A stretch of DNA of 64,000 nt from Paracoccus sp. MA (lineage in GTDB: Bacteria; Pseudomonadota; Alphaproteobacteria; Rhodobacterales; Rhodobacteraceae): positions 602,001 to 666,000 of the forward strand of contig NZ_CP087598.1 of the NCBI RefSeq assembly GCF_020990385.1. Reading direction: 5' to 3'. Each line of letters opens with the position of its first letter. The stretch's first letter is position 1. The notes below the pieces were generated by a model. The model was not told the DNA's origin, searched no databases, and worked only from the letters and a program-made list of their open reading frames with translations. Positions 8,201-17,448 of the stretch are shown here, piece after piece. A program made the position numbers and the translations under genes.

Positions 8201-9148
8201 ATGACAAGCAAAAACGCCCCGCAATTCCTGTCCTATGACGATGCGATCGGCCGGCTGAACTGGCCCGATGCCGTCGAGGCGTTGCGGCAGGGCCACGGGC
8301 TGCCCCCGGCCGAGATCAGGGACGTGTTCCTGGGTCCGCCCACCGGCACGATGATGAGCCGCTCGGCCTGGATCGAGGGGCTGGGCTACGGTGCCAAGAC
8401 CTTCACCGTCTTCGACGGCAATGCGGCGCGGGGGTTGCCCACGGTCCAGGGGGCGATGCTGGTCTTTGACGGCGAAACCGGCACGCTGCAGGCCATCGTG
8501 GACAGCCCGCTGGTCACCGAGATCAAGACCGCCGCCGATTCCGTTCTGGCTGCCAGCCTGCTGGCGCGCCCGGACAGCCGGCACCTGCTGATTGTCGGCG
8601 CCGGCACGGTCGCGACCAGTCTGGTCAAGGCCTATACCGCGGTGCTGCCGGGGATCGAGCGCGTCTCGGTCTGGTCGCGCCGCCCGGAACAGGCGCGGAA
8701 CCTCGTCGCCGGCCTGGACGGAATCGAGGCCGAACTGGTGGCGGTGCCCGACCTGCAAGACGCGGTCGGAGAGGCCGACATCGTCTCTTCGGCCACCATG
8801 GCGCGGCAGCCGGTCATCCTGGGCGATTGGGTCCGGGCCGGCACCCATGTCGACCTGATCGGCGCCTTCAAGGCCGACATGCGCGAGGCCGACGATGCGC
8901 TGATGGCCAAGGCGGCGCTGTTCGTGGACAGCCGCGCGACCACGCTGGGCCATATCGGCGAGCTGTTGCTGCCCATCGCCTCGGGCGCGATCACCGCCGA
9001 GAGCGTGCTGGGCGATCTCTATGACCTGGTGCGTCCCGGCGCCCGCCGGCGGCAATCGGAGGACGAGATCACCGTGTTCAAGAACGGCGGCGGCGCGCAT
9101 CTGGACCTGATGATCGCGTCCTGGATCGCGCGCGTGATGGCGGAGTGA
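8201..9148 (+). CDS. Ornithine cyclodeaminase/mu-crystallin family protein, probable delta1-pyrroline-2-carboxylate reductase
   Basis: This 315-residue protein has the OCD/mu-crystallin fold: an N-terminal dimer domain, a Rossmann motif (LLIVGAGTVATSLV) in the middle and the family C-terminus. Members without true cyclodeaminase activity reduce cyclic imines such as pyrroline-2-carboxylate to proline with NAD(P)H. Next to a hydroxyproline dehydratase-like gene this is the best reading: 3-hydroxyproline is dehydrated to pyrroline-2-carboxylate, then reduced to L-proline. The ATG at 8201 has AAGAAGGAA upstream. A 166-bp gap separates it from the preceding gene. Ornithine cyclodeaminase or alanine dehydrogenase activity cannot be excluded. 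Confidence 0.82.
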   Translation: MTSKNAPQFLSYDDAIGRLNWPDAVEALRQGHGLPPAEIRDVFLGPPTGTMMSRSAWIEGLGYGAKTFTVFDGNAARGLPTVQGAMLVFDGETGTLQAIVDSPLVTEIKTAADSVLAASLLARPDSRHLLIVGAGTVATSLVKAYTAVLPGIERVSVWSRRPEQARNLVAGLDGIEAELVAVPDLQDAVGEADIVSSATMARQPVILGDWVRAGTHVDLIGAFKADMREADDALMAKAALFVDSRATTLGHIGELLLPIASGAITAESVLGDLYDLVRPGARRRQSEDEITVFKNGGGAHLDLMIASWIARVMAE

Positions 9149-9477
9149 GCGATGGGCCGGGCGGACGTTCAGCCCGACCTCCGGCTTCAGGGAGATGTTG
9201 CGACCCCGCCGCGCGGGCTCGGCATCGCGATTCGCCTGTCCAGATCCGGGTAAGTTCTGAAAATGGCCTCGAATTTGTTCCATCTGGCTGGCTGATGGGC
9301 AATATTCAGGCGCACCGCCTGGCGATCCTCTGGTATCCCTCTCGCATCGAATGAGGAGATCGGCATGATGCGTATCTGCCCCACCGCCGCGGGGGCACCG
9401 CCGCGCTGCTGGCCGGCTGACATTCCGCAGGGGGCCGCGGCCCCCTGTTTTCCAGAAAGAGCCCGGAGGAGGGGTTC
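9149..9477 (+). other. 329-bp leader region before the glutamate dehydrogenase gene, with a 38-codon ORF
   Basis: The region holds no large gene. An ORF of 38 codons (9365-9481) starts ATGATG behind GAGGAG and its stop overlaps the ATG of the dehydrogenase gene (ATGA). A strong terminator hairpin (9428-9447) lies inside this ORF. This could be a leader peptide and attenuator, a decayed gene, or simply the end of the preceding transcript. A single frameshift would instead give a short alanine-rich peptide ending at 9420. Confidence 0.4.
9428..9451 (+). terminator. Intrinsic terminator or attenuator upstream of the glutamate dehydrogenase gene
   Basis: A perfect 20-bp palindrome, GGGGGCC and GGCCCCC at its core (9428-9447), is followed directly by TTTT. 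It sits only 30 bp before the dehydrogenase ATG and ahead of its GGAGGAGG ribosome site, so transcripts from upstream would meet it before the gene. Confidence 0.65.
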
Positions 9478-10887
9478 ATGAGCAATCAGTCATTCCTGGC
9501 CGATGTGAACGAGATGTTCGACGTCGCGGCCTCGCGCTGCGACTTGCCCGAGGGGCTGGCCGAGAAGATCAAGGTCTGCAACGCGACCTATGTGACCCGC
9601 TTCGGCGTGCGGCTGCGCGGGCGGATGCATACCTTCACCGGCTGGCGGGCTGTCCATTCGACGCATAGCCGCCCGGCCAAGGGCGGCATCCGCTTCGCCC
9701 CCAATGCCGACCAGGACGAGGTCGAGGCGCTGGCGGCGCTGATGACCTATAAATGCGCGCTGGTGCGGCTGCCCTTCGGCGGCTCCAAGGGGGCGCTGCG
9801 GATCGACCCCGCCGACTGGACCGAGACCGAGCTGGAAAAGATCACCCGCCGCTTCGCGCAGGAGCTGATGGCGCATGAATTCCTCAGCTCGGCCGCCAAT
9901 GTGCCGGCGCCGGACATGGGCACGGGCGAGCTGAACATGATGTGGATCGCCGACGAATACCGCCGCGCCCGGCCGCAGGACATCAACGCGCTGGGCTGCG
10001 TCACCGACAAGCCGGTCGGCGGCGGCGGCATCGAGGGCCGCACCGAGGCCACCGGCCGCGGCGTGCAATATGCGATCCGCGAATTCTTCCGCCATCCCGC
10101 CGACCGCGCCCGCGCCGGGTTCCTGTCCGAGAGCCTGACCGGCCTGGCCTGCGTGGTGCAGGGCCTTGGCAATGTGGGCTTCCACGCCGCCAAGTTCCTG
10201 TCGCAGGAGGATGGCGTGCGCATCGTCACGGTGATCGAACGCACGGGCGTGGTGCGCAATCCCCAAGGCATCGACATCGACGCGCTCAAGGCGCATCTGG
10301 TGCAGACCGGCTCGGTCGAGGGCTTTACCGGCGGCGCGGTGAGCCGGTCCGACATGGGCGCGCTGGCCGACGAATGCGACATCCTGATCCCCGCCGCCGC
10401 CGAGGGCGCGATCACCGCCGAAAATGCCGCCGCCATCAAGGCGGCGCTGATCGTCGAGGCCGCCAACGGCCCCACGACCAACGCGGCCGACGCCATCCTG
10501 CGCCAGGCCGGCAAGATCATCCTGCCCGACCTCTTTGCCAATGCCGGCGGCGTGGTGGTGTCCTATTTCGAATGGGTGAAGAACCTCAGCCACATCCCCT
10601 TCGGCCTGATGGAGCGGCGGCTGGAGGAGGACGAGCACCGGCTGCTGGCCCGCTCGCTGGAGCAGATGACCGGCCGGGACTTTCCCAGCGAACATGCCCG
10701 CTTTCTGGAGGCGCGCAGCGAGATCGCGCTGGTCCGCTCGGGCCTCGACGACATCATGCGCGCCGCCTATCGCCGGATGAGCGCGCTGTGGAACCGTCCC
10801 GACGGCAGCTATCCGGACCTGCGCACCGCCGCCTATGTGCTGGCCATCGACGAGGTGGCGCAGGCCTACAAGGCGATCGGGCTTTAG
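9478..10887 (+). CDS. Glu/Leu/Phe/Val dehydrogenase family, probable NAD-dependent glutamate dehydrogenase
   Basis: This 469-residue protein has the amino-acid dehydrogenase fold: the substrate domain with the glycine-rich LPFGGSKGAL loop carrying the catalytic lysine, KGGIRFAP, and the conserved VPAPDMGTG; then a Rossmann domain with VQGLGNVG near residue 230. The length and the GGI...GRTEATGRG segment fit glutamate dehydrogenases. It converts glutamate to 2-oxoglutarate and ammonium, the expected last step when proline-type compounds are used as carbon and nitrogen source. GGAGGAGG precedes the ATG. It may be read from its own promoter or through the hairpin just upstream. Confidence 0.92.
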   Translation: MSNQSFLADVNEMFDVAASRCDLPEGLAEKIKVCNATYVTRFGVRLRGRMHTFTGWRAVHSTHSRPAKGGIRFAPNADQDEVEALAALMTYKCALVRLPFGGSKGALRIDPADWTETELEKITRRFAQELMAHEFLSSAANVPAPDMGTGELNMMWIADEYRRARPQDINALGCVTDKPVGGGGIEGRTEATGRGVQYAIREFFRHPADRARAGFLSESLTGLACVVQGLGNVGFHAAKFLSQEDGVRIVTVIERTGVVRNPQGIDIDALKAHLVQTGSVEGFTGGAVSRSDMGALADECDILIPAAAEGAITAENAAAIKAALIVEAANGPTTNAADAILRQAGKIILPDLFANAGGVVVSYFEWVKNLSHIPFGLMERRLEEDEHRLLARSLEQMTGRDFPSEHARFLEARSEIALVRSGLDDIMRAAYRRMSALWNRPDGSYPDLRTAAYVLAIDEVAQAYKAIGL

Positions 10888-11035
10888 CCCTTCGGTCCGG
10901 CGGGTCCTGCCTCATCCCGCGTGGCGCGCGCCCTCCGGCTCGGATAAGCTTGCGACCCGCCCGGTGACGCCCGCCGGCCGGGTCGGATTGCCAAGGCCCG
11001 GCTGTTCGCGGATTGGCTGGTCTGGGGATAGATCC

Positions 11036-12514
11036 TTACAGCTGGCGATAGACCCGTGCGGTGTCGGCCTCGAAATGCCGCAGTTCGTCCTGTCGGCGCG
11101 CCTCGGACCAGCCGAGGCTGGCGGCGGCGATGCGCGACAGCGCCTCGGCCCGGCCCCGGCCCAGATCGGGCTCCAGCCCGTCCGGCAGGCGGCGGCGGAT
11201 GAGGTCCGAGAGCCGCACGACATGTTCGCGGGCCGCTATCTGGCCGATGCCGTCGTCATGGGTTTCGGGCGCCGGAATGGCGCCCGTGGGTTCCGGTCCC
11301 TGCCGTCCCAGACGGTTTTCGACCGCCCGCGCCACCTTCCGCGCCGCGTGGCGATGCAGCATGATGGTCGAGCCGGTGACGGCCAGCAGGCCGGGCATCG
11401 CGGGATCCTCGGCCACCTCGACCGGCAGGCTGGTGGTCCGGCCGTCGCGGGTCGAGGTCGGTCGCACGCCGCACCAGCAATGCAGCACATCCGCCCGCGT
11501 CAGGTGCAGGTCGGGGAACAGGTGGTTGGCCTCGGCGAGGATATAGTCGATCTCGGCGTCCTCGACGCGGATGTCGTCGGGATTGGCCGTGACTTCGGTT
11601 TCGGTCGGGCCGATGAAATGGAAATCGCGCCAGGGAAAGACGTAATAGGGCTCGCCCTTGCGGGAAAAGGCCTCCAGCCCCTGGCCGCGGAACGCCTCGG
11701 GCAGGCGCAGCATGACATTGACGCCCTTGATGCCGATCACCCGGCGCCGGCCCGCACCGCCGCCCGGCACGCGGTCGATCCAGGGGCCGGCGGCGTTCAC
11801 TACCATGCGGGCGCGGACCTGCGCCCGGCCCTGCATCTCGGGCGCGCGTTCGTCCAGCGTGACCAGCCAGCCCTTGCCCTCGCGCGCGATGGCCGTCACC
11901 TCGGCATAGGTGCGGAGGGTGGCGCCGCGCCGCTCGGCATCCAGCGCGGTATCGACGCAGATGCGCTCGGGCCAGGCATACATGTATTCCTCAAACACCC
12001 CCACGCCGCGCAGCGGCCCGCCCAGGGCCGCGGCCATGGCGCTTTCGCGCGCCGCCTGCGCGGGCGCAAGCCGGCGATAGGCCAGCGGCACCCGCCAGCC
12101 GTCCAGCGCCTCGACCAGGCGGAAGCCCAGATCGACCAGCCAGGGCGGATAGCGGTCGCCCTTGCGGAACGGATAGTGAAAGCGGTGTTTCGTCAGGTGG
12201 CCGGGCATGTCGCGGACCAGTTCGGCCCGGCAGCGCATGACGTCGCGGGTGTAGAGCAGGCGGCGCAGCATGTCGGCGGGCCGAAAGGGCATCTGCCACA
12301 GCGGATAGCGCGCGGCGAGATAGCCGAGACCGGAATAGAGCATGCGGCTGGAGCGCGACGAGGTGCCGGCGCCGATATCGCCACGGTCGACCAGCAGGGT
12401 GCGAAAGCCGCGCCCGGCCAGTTGCCGGGCGCTGGCGCAGCCGACCGCGCCAGCGCCGATGACGATGACGTCGTATTCCGTCCCGTCGAGGCTGGTAAGG
12501 GCAGGCCGCGTCAC
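11036..12514 (-). CDS. GlpD-like FAD-dependent oxidoreductase (DAO family)
   Basis: This 492-residue flavoprotein starts with an FAD-binding motif (VIVIGAGAVG, residues 16-25) followed by GAGTSSRSSRMLYSGLGYL, which closely resembles the glycerol-3-phosphate dehydrogenase signature. A second FAD segment (VVNAAGPWID) and the C-terminal GlpD-like region (TSTRDGR ... AVTGSTIMLHRHAARKVA) are present. It oxidises some small substrate and passes electrons to quinone or an electron carrier. It is the last gene of a five-gene operon with a betaine-type ABC transporter and a ProC-like gene (4-nt ATGA overlap), so the substrate may be a betaine or amino-acid derivative rather than glycerol-3-phosphate. 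Confidence 0.75.
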   Translation of the reverse strand: MTRPALTSLDGTEYDVIVIGAGAVGCASARQLAGRGFRTLLVDRGDIGAGTSSRSSRMLYSGLGYLAARYPLWQMPFRPADMLRRLLYTRDVMRCRAELVRDMPGHLTKHRFHYPFRKGDRYPPWLVDLGFRLVEALDGWRVPLAYRRLAPAQAARESAMAAALGGPLRGVGVFEEYMYAWPERICVDTALDAERRGATLRTYAEVTAIAREGKGWLVTLDERAPEMQGRAQVRARMVVNAAGPWIDRVPGGGAGRRRVIGIKGVNVMLRLPEAFRGQGLEAFSRKGEPYYVFPWRDFHFIGPTETEVTANPDDIRVEDAEIDYILAEANHLFPDLHLTRADVLHCWCGVRPTSTRDGRTTSLPVEVAEDPAMPGLLAVTGSTIMLHRHAARKVARAVENRLGRQGPEPTGAIPAPETHDDGIGQIAAREHVVRLSDLIRRRLPDGLEPDLGRGRAEALSRIAAASLGWSEARRQDELRHFEADTARVYRQL

Positions 12515-13299
12515 GCCGGACCCTTCGCCATGCGCCGCGCCTTGTCGGTCGCCGCCTCCAGCGCCGCCACGACGGCGCGGCTGAAACCTGCCGCCTCGGC
12601 GGCCTCGATGCCGGCGGCGGTGGTGCCGCGATAGTCGCGATAGGCGGCGAGCATGGCGGGCGCTTCGCTGATCCGGCCTTCCAGCAGCCGCGCGCCGCCG
12701 ATGACGGCGGCCTCGGCCGCGCGCCAGGCGATGGCCTCCGAGATGCCCTGCGCCCGCATGAACCCGGCCATCGCCACGGCCATCAGCGCCGGATAGGCGG
12801 CGCCCGAGCCGGGCAGGGCGGTCATCAGGTCGATCTCGGCCTCGCTTGCCAGTTCGTCGGTGGTGCCGATGGCGGAAAGCAGGCGCCGCACCGTGTCGCG
12901 GTCGGAATCCGTCACGCCCTCGGCGGCCCAGAAGGGCGAATAGGAGGCCCCGATCTCGGCCGCGGCATTCGGCATGACCCGCACGATCCGGCCGCCGCAG
13001 CGGGCCAGTTCGCGGGCATCCACCCCGGCCATGAAGGACAGGACCAGCCGCCCCTCGGCCCGCAGCGCCAGCCCCGGCCAGTCCTCGGGCCGCACCGAGA
13101 CCACGACCACGTCGCTTTGCGCCGTCAGATCGGCCACGTCCCGGGCCCAGACCACATCGGCATGGCCGTGATAATCGGGACGCGGCCCGCTGCGGTTCAA
13201 GAGCACCAGATCGCCCGGCTGGACGATGCCGCGCGACAAGAGCCCCGCGCCAAGCGCCGAGCCCAGCCAGCCGGTGGCGCCGATGATGCCGATCCTCAT
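12511..13299 (-). CDS. Pyrroline-5-carboxylate reductase (ProC)-like NAD(P)-binding protein
   Basis: This 262-residue protein has an N-terminal Rossmann fold with an unusual dinucleotide loop (GIIGATGWLG rather than the common GAGNM) and a C-terminal ProC dimerisation domain with LPGSGAAYPALM, matching the substrate-binding GSGPAY segment of ProC. It would reduce a cyclic imine such as pyrroline-5-carboxylate or a relative. Its position inside a betaine transporter operon, with ATGA overlaps on both sides, points to a catabolic rather than a biosynthetic role. The altered nucleotide loop leaves cofactor preference open. Confidence 0.78.
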   Translation of the reverse strand: MRIGIIGATGWLGSALGAGLLSRGIVQPGDLVLLNRSGPRPDYHGHADVVWARDVADLTAQSDVVVVSVRPEDWPGLALRAEGRLVLSFMAGVDARELARCGGRIVRVMPNAAAEIGASYSPFWAAEGVTDSDRDTVRRLLSAIGTTDELASEAEIDLMTALPGSGAAYPALMAVAMAGFMRAQGISEAIAWRAAEAAVIGGARLLEGRISEAPAMLAAYRDYRGTTAAGIEAAEAAGFSRAVVAALEAATDKARRMAKGPA

Positions 13300-14339
13300 G
13301 CGCTCGCCGCGACGTTGCCCGTATAGGCGTTGATGGCGTTCTGGAACGGGATGACGCCGAGGGTCTGGCCTTCCGGGTTCTTGACGCTCAGCGCCTGGAG
13401 GCGGTTTGCCGCCATGTGCTGGAGCGCCTCGGCGACCGTGGCCTCGGGGGCGATGGCGGCCTCGGGCAGGCTGTCGAAGCCGTGCTCGGCCACCATGACC
13501 GCGCCGACCTTGAGCACCCGGCCGCGGTCGACATGCTGCACGAAATTCGCCACGTAATCGTCGGCAGGACGCAGCACGATGTCCTGCGCCGTGCCCTGCT
13601 GGATGACGCAGCCGTCGCGCAAAAGCGCGATGCGGTCGCCGATGCGCAGCGCCTCGTCGAGGTCGTGGGTGATGAAGACGATGGTCTTGCGGACCTCCTG
13701 CTGCAGGTCCAGCAGGACCGTCTGCATGTCGTAGCGGATCAGCGGATCCAGCGCCGAATAGGCCTCGTCCATGAGCAGGATCGGCGCGTCGTTGACCAGG
13801 GCGCGCGCCAGGCCCACCCGCTGCTGCATGCCGCCCGAAAGCTGGCTGGGATAGCTCTTCTCGAAGCCGGAAAGCCCCACCCGCTCGATCCAGCGCATGG
13901 CGGTGCGGTAACGTTCGGCCTCGGGCACGCCCTGCACCTCCAGCCCGTAGGCGGCGTTGTCCAGCACGGTGCGATGCGGCAGCAGCGCGAATTTCTGGAA
14001 CACCATCGCGGTCTTGTGGCGGCGGAAGGCGCGCAGCGCCTCGGGCGGCATGGCGACGACGTTCTGCCCCTCGATGACGATCTCGCCCGCGGTGGGCTCG
14101 ATCAGCCGGTTGATGTGGCGGATCAGCGTCGACTTGCCGGAACCCGACAGGCCCATGATCACCTGGATGCTGCCCGGCGCGATGGAGATGTTGATGTCGC
14201 GCAGGCCCAGCACATGGCCGTGGCGGGCCTGCAGCTCGGCCTTGGTCATGCCGGCGCGCACCGCCTCGACATGCGCCTCGGGCGCGGGGCCGAAGATCTT
14301 GTAGAGATTGCGGATCTCGATGCCGATCGGATCAGCCAT
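13296..14339 (-). CDS. Glycine betaine/proline-type ABC transporter ATP-binding protein (ProV-like)
   Basis: This 347-residue ATPase has Walker [11 protein letters not shown]-loop FQKFALLPH, signature LSGGMQQR and Walker B ILLMDEA with the following H-loop THD. The insert before Walker A ([16 protein letters not shown]) is typical of ProV/OpuAA, and the C-terminal 60 residues form a CBS-like regulatory part. It energises uptake of quaternary amines such as glycine betaine, proline betaine or related solutes. The ATG at 14339 overlaps the upstream permease stop by 8 nt, and its own stop overlaps the ProC-like start. Confidence 0.93.
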   Translation of the reverse strand: MADPIGIEIRNLYKIFGPAPEAHVEAVRAGMTKAELQARHGHVLGLRDINISIAPGSIQVIMGLSGSGKSTLIRHINRLIEPTAGEIVIEGQNVVAMPPEALRAFRRHKTAMVFQKFALLPHRTVLDNAAYGLEVQGVPEAERYRTAMRWIERVGLSGFEKSYPSQLSGGMQQRVGLARALVNDAPILLMDEAYSALDPLIRYDMQTVLLDLQQEVRKTIVFITHDLDEALRIGDRIALLRDGCVIQQGTAQDIVLRPADDYVANFVQHVDRGRVLKVGAVMVAEHGFDSLPEAAIAPEATVAEALQHMAANRLQALSVKNPEGQTLGVIPFQNAINAYTGNVAASA

Positions 14340-15219
14340 GACCCACCTCGCGATGTTTCTGCAGCCGCTTGCCCCAGGCCTGGCTGATGCGGTCGAAGAG
14401 GATGGCGATGCCGACGATGGCGAAGCCGTTGAACAGGCCCAGGGTGAAATACTGGTTGTTGATGGCGCGCAGCACCGGCTGGCCCAGCCCCTGCACACCG
14501 ATCATCGAGGCGATCACCACCATGGCCAGCGCCATCATGATGGTCTGGTTGATGCCGGCCATGATGGTGGGCAGCGCCAGCGGCAGCTCGGCCTTGACCA
14601 GCTTCTGCCAGGCCGAGGAGCCGAAGGCGTCGGCCGCCTCCAGCACCTCGCGGTCGACCTGGCGGATGCCCAGGTTGGTCAGCCGGATCATCGGCGGCAG
14701 GGCATAGATCACCACGGCGATCAGCCCCGGCACCCGGCCGATGCCCAGAAGCATCACCACCGGGATCAGGTAGACGAAGCTCGGCATGGTCTGCATCACG
14801 TCCAGCACCGGGTTCAGCACCGCCTGCACCCGCTGCGAGCGCGACATCAGGATGCCCAGCGGCAGGCCGATGGCGATCGACAGCAGCGTCGCGGCGAAGA
14901 TCATCGACACGGTCTTCATCGTGTCGTCCCACATGCCGAACAGCCCGATCAGCACCAGGGTCAGCAGGCTGCCGATCACCACGCGCAGGCTGCGGCTGGC
15001 GCTCCAGGCCAGCGCCGCGACCACCAGCAGGACAAGCGGCCAGGGCGCGTTGGTCAGCAGCCGCTCGGACCAGATGAGGAAACTTTGCAGCGGGCTGAAA
15101 AAGCCCTCGATGCTGTCGCCGTAGTTGCGGGTGAACTGGCGGAAACCCTCGTCGATGACCCGCTTGAGGTCGCGAAGATAGCCGTCGTCTAGCTGGGGGA
15201 AGGAAGTTAACCATGCCAT
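14332..15219 (-). CDS. Glycine betaine/proline-type ABC transporter permease (ProW-like)
   Basis: This 295-residue inner-membrane permease has about six to seven hydrophobic segments and the cytoplasmic coupling loop EAADAFGSSAWQKLVKAELPLALPTIMAGI, a typical EAA motif. The N-terminal 45 residues are soluble and amphipathic as in ProW. It forms the channel of the importer with the ATPase at 13296-14339 and the binding protein at 15298-16299, in one operon on the minus strand. Confidence 0.92.
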   Translation of the reverse strand: MAWLTSFPQLDDGYLRDLKRVIDEGFRQFTRNYGDSIEGFFSPLQSFLIWSERLLTNAPWPLVLLVVAALAWSASRSLRVVIGSLLTLVLIGLFGMWDDTMKTVSMIFAATLLSIAIGLPLGILMSRSQRVQAVLNPVLDVMQTMPSFVYLIPVVMLLGIGRVPGLIAVVIYALPPMIRLTNLGIRQVDREVLEAADAFGSSAWQKLVKAELPLALPTIMAGINQTIMMALAMVVIASMIGVQGLGQPVLRAINNQYFTLGLFNGFAIVGIAILFDRISQAWGKRLQKHREVGHG

Positions 15220-15297
15220 GGTGATTTCGTCCGCGCTGGTTCGGAGGGGAAGGGAGAGAGGGCGGCGTCGCGCCGCCCCCCGCCGGACGGGCCGCGC

Positions 15298-16299
15298 CTA
15301 GAGCGCGGCCTTGATGCGTTCCGCCGCCTCGGGCGTCACCCATTGGGTCCAGAGCTCTTCGTTCTCGCGCAGGAATTCCCGCGCCCCGTCCTCGCCCGTG
15401 GCCTGGTTGTCGGTCATCCAGGCCATCAGCTTGTTGACGGTCTCGTTGCTCCAGCTGCGCTTCGACAGGTAGTCGACGACGCCGGGATCGGCCGCCTCGG
15501 CGAAGGATTTCGACACCAGGGTGAAGACATTGTCGATCGGGAAGGCGTTCGGCTTGGGATCGGGGCAATCCGCGACCGAGGTGCAGCGCCGCCATTCCTC
15601 GACATCGTGCTCCATGCCGAAATCGACCGCGACCATGTCGTATTTGCCCAGAAGCGAGGTCGGTTCCCAGTAGAAGCCCAGCCATGGCGCCTGCTGCTCG
15701 TAGGCGCGGGCGATCGAGCCGTCGAGCCCGGCGGCCGAGCCGGTATCGACCAGGGCGAAGCCCTTGCCCTCGATGTCGAAGGCCTTGGCGAGCTGCGTGG
15801 TGACCACGGTGCCGCCCCAGCCGGCCGGGCCATTGTAGACCGCGCCCTTCGAGACATCCTCGGGGGCCGGGAACAGTTCGGGATGGGCCAGGATCTCCTC
15901 GATCTTGTTCAGGTTCGGATGCTCGTCCAGCATGTAGCGCGGGATGAACCAGCCCTGCTTGCCGCCATCCGACAGCGAGCGGCTGAGCGAGACGATCTTT
16001 TCGTCCCGCAGCCCGGCCTCGACGATCTCGGGCATCAGGTCGACCCAGGCCTCGGGGACGATCTCGGGCTTGCCCTTTTCCACCAGCGAGGTGATCGAGG
16101 GCACGGTGTCGCCGGCGACGATCTCGGCGCTGCAGCCATAGCCTTCGTTCAGGATGAACTGGTCAAGGCTCGCCAGCACCTCGGCGCTTTGCCAGTTCAT
16201 GCTGGCGATGGTCAGGCTGCCGCAATCGGCCGAGGCGGTCCCGGCCAGCGCAGCGAACGGCAGGGCGAGGACGGTGCCAAAGAGATAGGATCGTTTCAT
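15298..16299 (-). CDS. Betaine/proline-type ABC transporter periplasmic binding protein (ProX/OpuAC-like)
   Basis: This 333-residue protein starts with a Sec signal peptide (MKRSYLFGTVLALPFAALAGTASA) and continues as an OpuAC-type ligand-binding domain; Trp residues in WVDLMPE, GWFIPRY, GWGG and FYWEP could form the aromatic cage that holds quaternary ammonium groups. Two cysteine pairs (near residues 26/55 and 238/245) may form disulfides. It is the first gene of the transporter operon and has a close paralogue at 20895-21896 that lacks its own permease and ATPase. The exact ligand cannot be told from sequence. Confidence 0.9.
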   Translation of the reverse strand: MKRSYLFGTVLALPFAALAGTASADCGSLTIASMNWQSAEVLASLDQFILNEGYGCSAEIVAGDTVPSITSLVEKGKPEIVPEAWVDLMPEIVEAGLRDEKIVSLSRSLSDGGKQGWFIPRYMLDEHPNLNKIEEILAHPELFPAPEDVSKGAVYNGPAGWGGTVVTTQLAKAFDIEGKGFALVDTGSAAGLDGSIARAYEQQAPWLGFYWEPTSLLGKYDMVAVDFGMEHDVEEWRRCTSVADCPDPKPNAFPIDNVFTLVSKSFAEAADPGVVDYLSKRSWSNETVNKLMAWMTDNQATGEDGAREFLRENEELWTQWVTPEAAERIKAAL

Positions 16300-16797
16300 G
16301 GTTTTCGCTTCCCTGTCGCGACATTGGTCATGCCTGCCCGGCCCGTCGCGGAAGGCCGGGGGCTGATTTGGGTCAGGATGGGGTTCCTGCCGGCTTGCGC
16401 CCCGGTCCGCGACGGTTCACCGCCGCCTCTGCCGGGGCAATTCGGATCGCGCCCGCCGGACCGGCCGGACCACCGGCGGCACCCTCTGCCGGGCCCCTGG
16501 CGGGGCTGGGCCCGGCCGCGTTCGGCAGGGCGCGGGCGCATCGGAGGCCGGTGGGAACGGTTTCGGGCAAGGGAATGCCTGTCATGAGGGGAACCAGCAG
16601 GCGGCCGGCGGCCGCCGATGCGGTATCTTCCCCGTCCGGCCGCGGCCCGGATGCAACAATAGCGGCATGTCGTGCGACGATATCGTCAGCATCGCCGGCC
16701 GGACCGGCCCCGCCGCGGCCCGGCACCGGACGCAGCCGGGAATCGGGCGGGGGGAAATCCGGCAGATTCCGGCCCGGGCTGTCGATGCGGCCGATCC
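16300..16797. other. 498-bp interval upstream of the ABC transporter operon
   Basis: The interval must hold the promoter of the minus-strand transporter operon (ribosome site GGGAAG before 16299) and the 3' end of the TetR gene. A minus-strand open frame of about 140 codons (roughly 16800-16373) exists, but its proline/arginine/glycine-rich translation matches nothing I know. No clear operator or terminator was found. Confidence 0.4.
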
Positions 16798-17448
16798 TCA
16801 TGGCGCGGAGCCGGGACGGGGCCCGGGCTGGGACATGAAACGCGCATTGAAGCGCGCCAGTTCGCGCGGCTCGGGGCGCTGGCCGGTATAGATCTCGACA
16901 TAGGTGGGAATGCGGGCCAGCCGCGTCTCCAGCTCCTCCCGGGCGCGCATCGAGATATAGCCGATCTGCGTCAGGTAGATGGTGCGGGCGCGGACATCGG
17001 CCTCCTGCTCTCCATGTCCCCAGCGCACCAGCATGTCGCGCAGCGCCCCCAGCCGCGTCTCGTCCGCCGCCTCGATTCGCGCCGCCACCTTGCCGTCCTG
17101 CAAGGCCCAGCTGCGCACCGCGAATTCCAGCCGCGCATCGAAGGCCCCGGACAGGAAACAGGCCAGCACGTTCAGCATCGCCTCGGCCTGGCTGTCGGCA
17201 TATTCCCGCGTCGCGGCGACGAAGGGCCGGGTGGTGCGCGCCTCCCAACCGTCGATCAGCGCGGTCAGCAATGCCTCGCGATCCTCGAAGAACCAATAGA
17301 AGCTGGTGCGCGACAGATTCAGCTGCCGGGCCAGCGGCAGGATCTTCACCGCGTCGATGCCGCTGTCGATCAGCGCCTGGTAGCCGGCTTCCAGCCAGCC
17401 CTCGCGCGACCCGCGCCAGCCGGTTTCGGGGGCAATATGGGTTTCCAT
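16798..17448 (-). CDS. TetR-family transcriptional regulator
   Basis: This 216-residue regulator has an N-terminal TetR helix-turn-helix (residues 12-60: GWLEAGYQALIDSGIDAVKILPLARQLNLSRTSFYWFFEDREALL) and a helical ligand domain. It is divergent from the demethylase gene at 17594 with an AT-rich 145-bp gap between them, so that gene is the likely target; the downstream-facing transporter operon is a second candidate. The ligand is unknown; a betaine or demethylation product is the natural guess from context. Confidence 0.88.
   Translation of the reverse strand: METHIAPETGWRGSREGWLEAGYQALIDSGIDAVKILPLARQLNLSRTSFYWFFEDREALLTALIDGWEARTTRPFVAATREYADSQAEAMLNVLACFLSGAFDARLEFAVRSWALQDGKVAARIEAADETRLGALRDMLVRWGHGEQEADVRARTIYLTQIGYISMRAREELETRLARIPTYVEIYTGQRPEPRELARFNARFMSQPGPRPGSAP

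Noticed and set aside
16373..16800. A minus-strand open frame of about 140 codons upstream of the transporter operon
   Set aside because: Low-complexity Pro/Gly/Arg translation, no ribosome site and no family resemblance; treated as noncoding.
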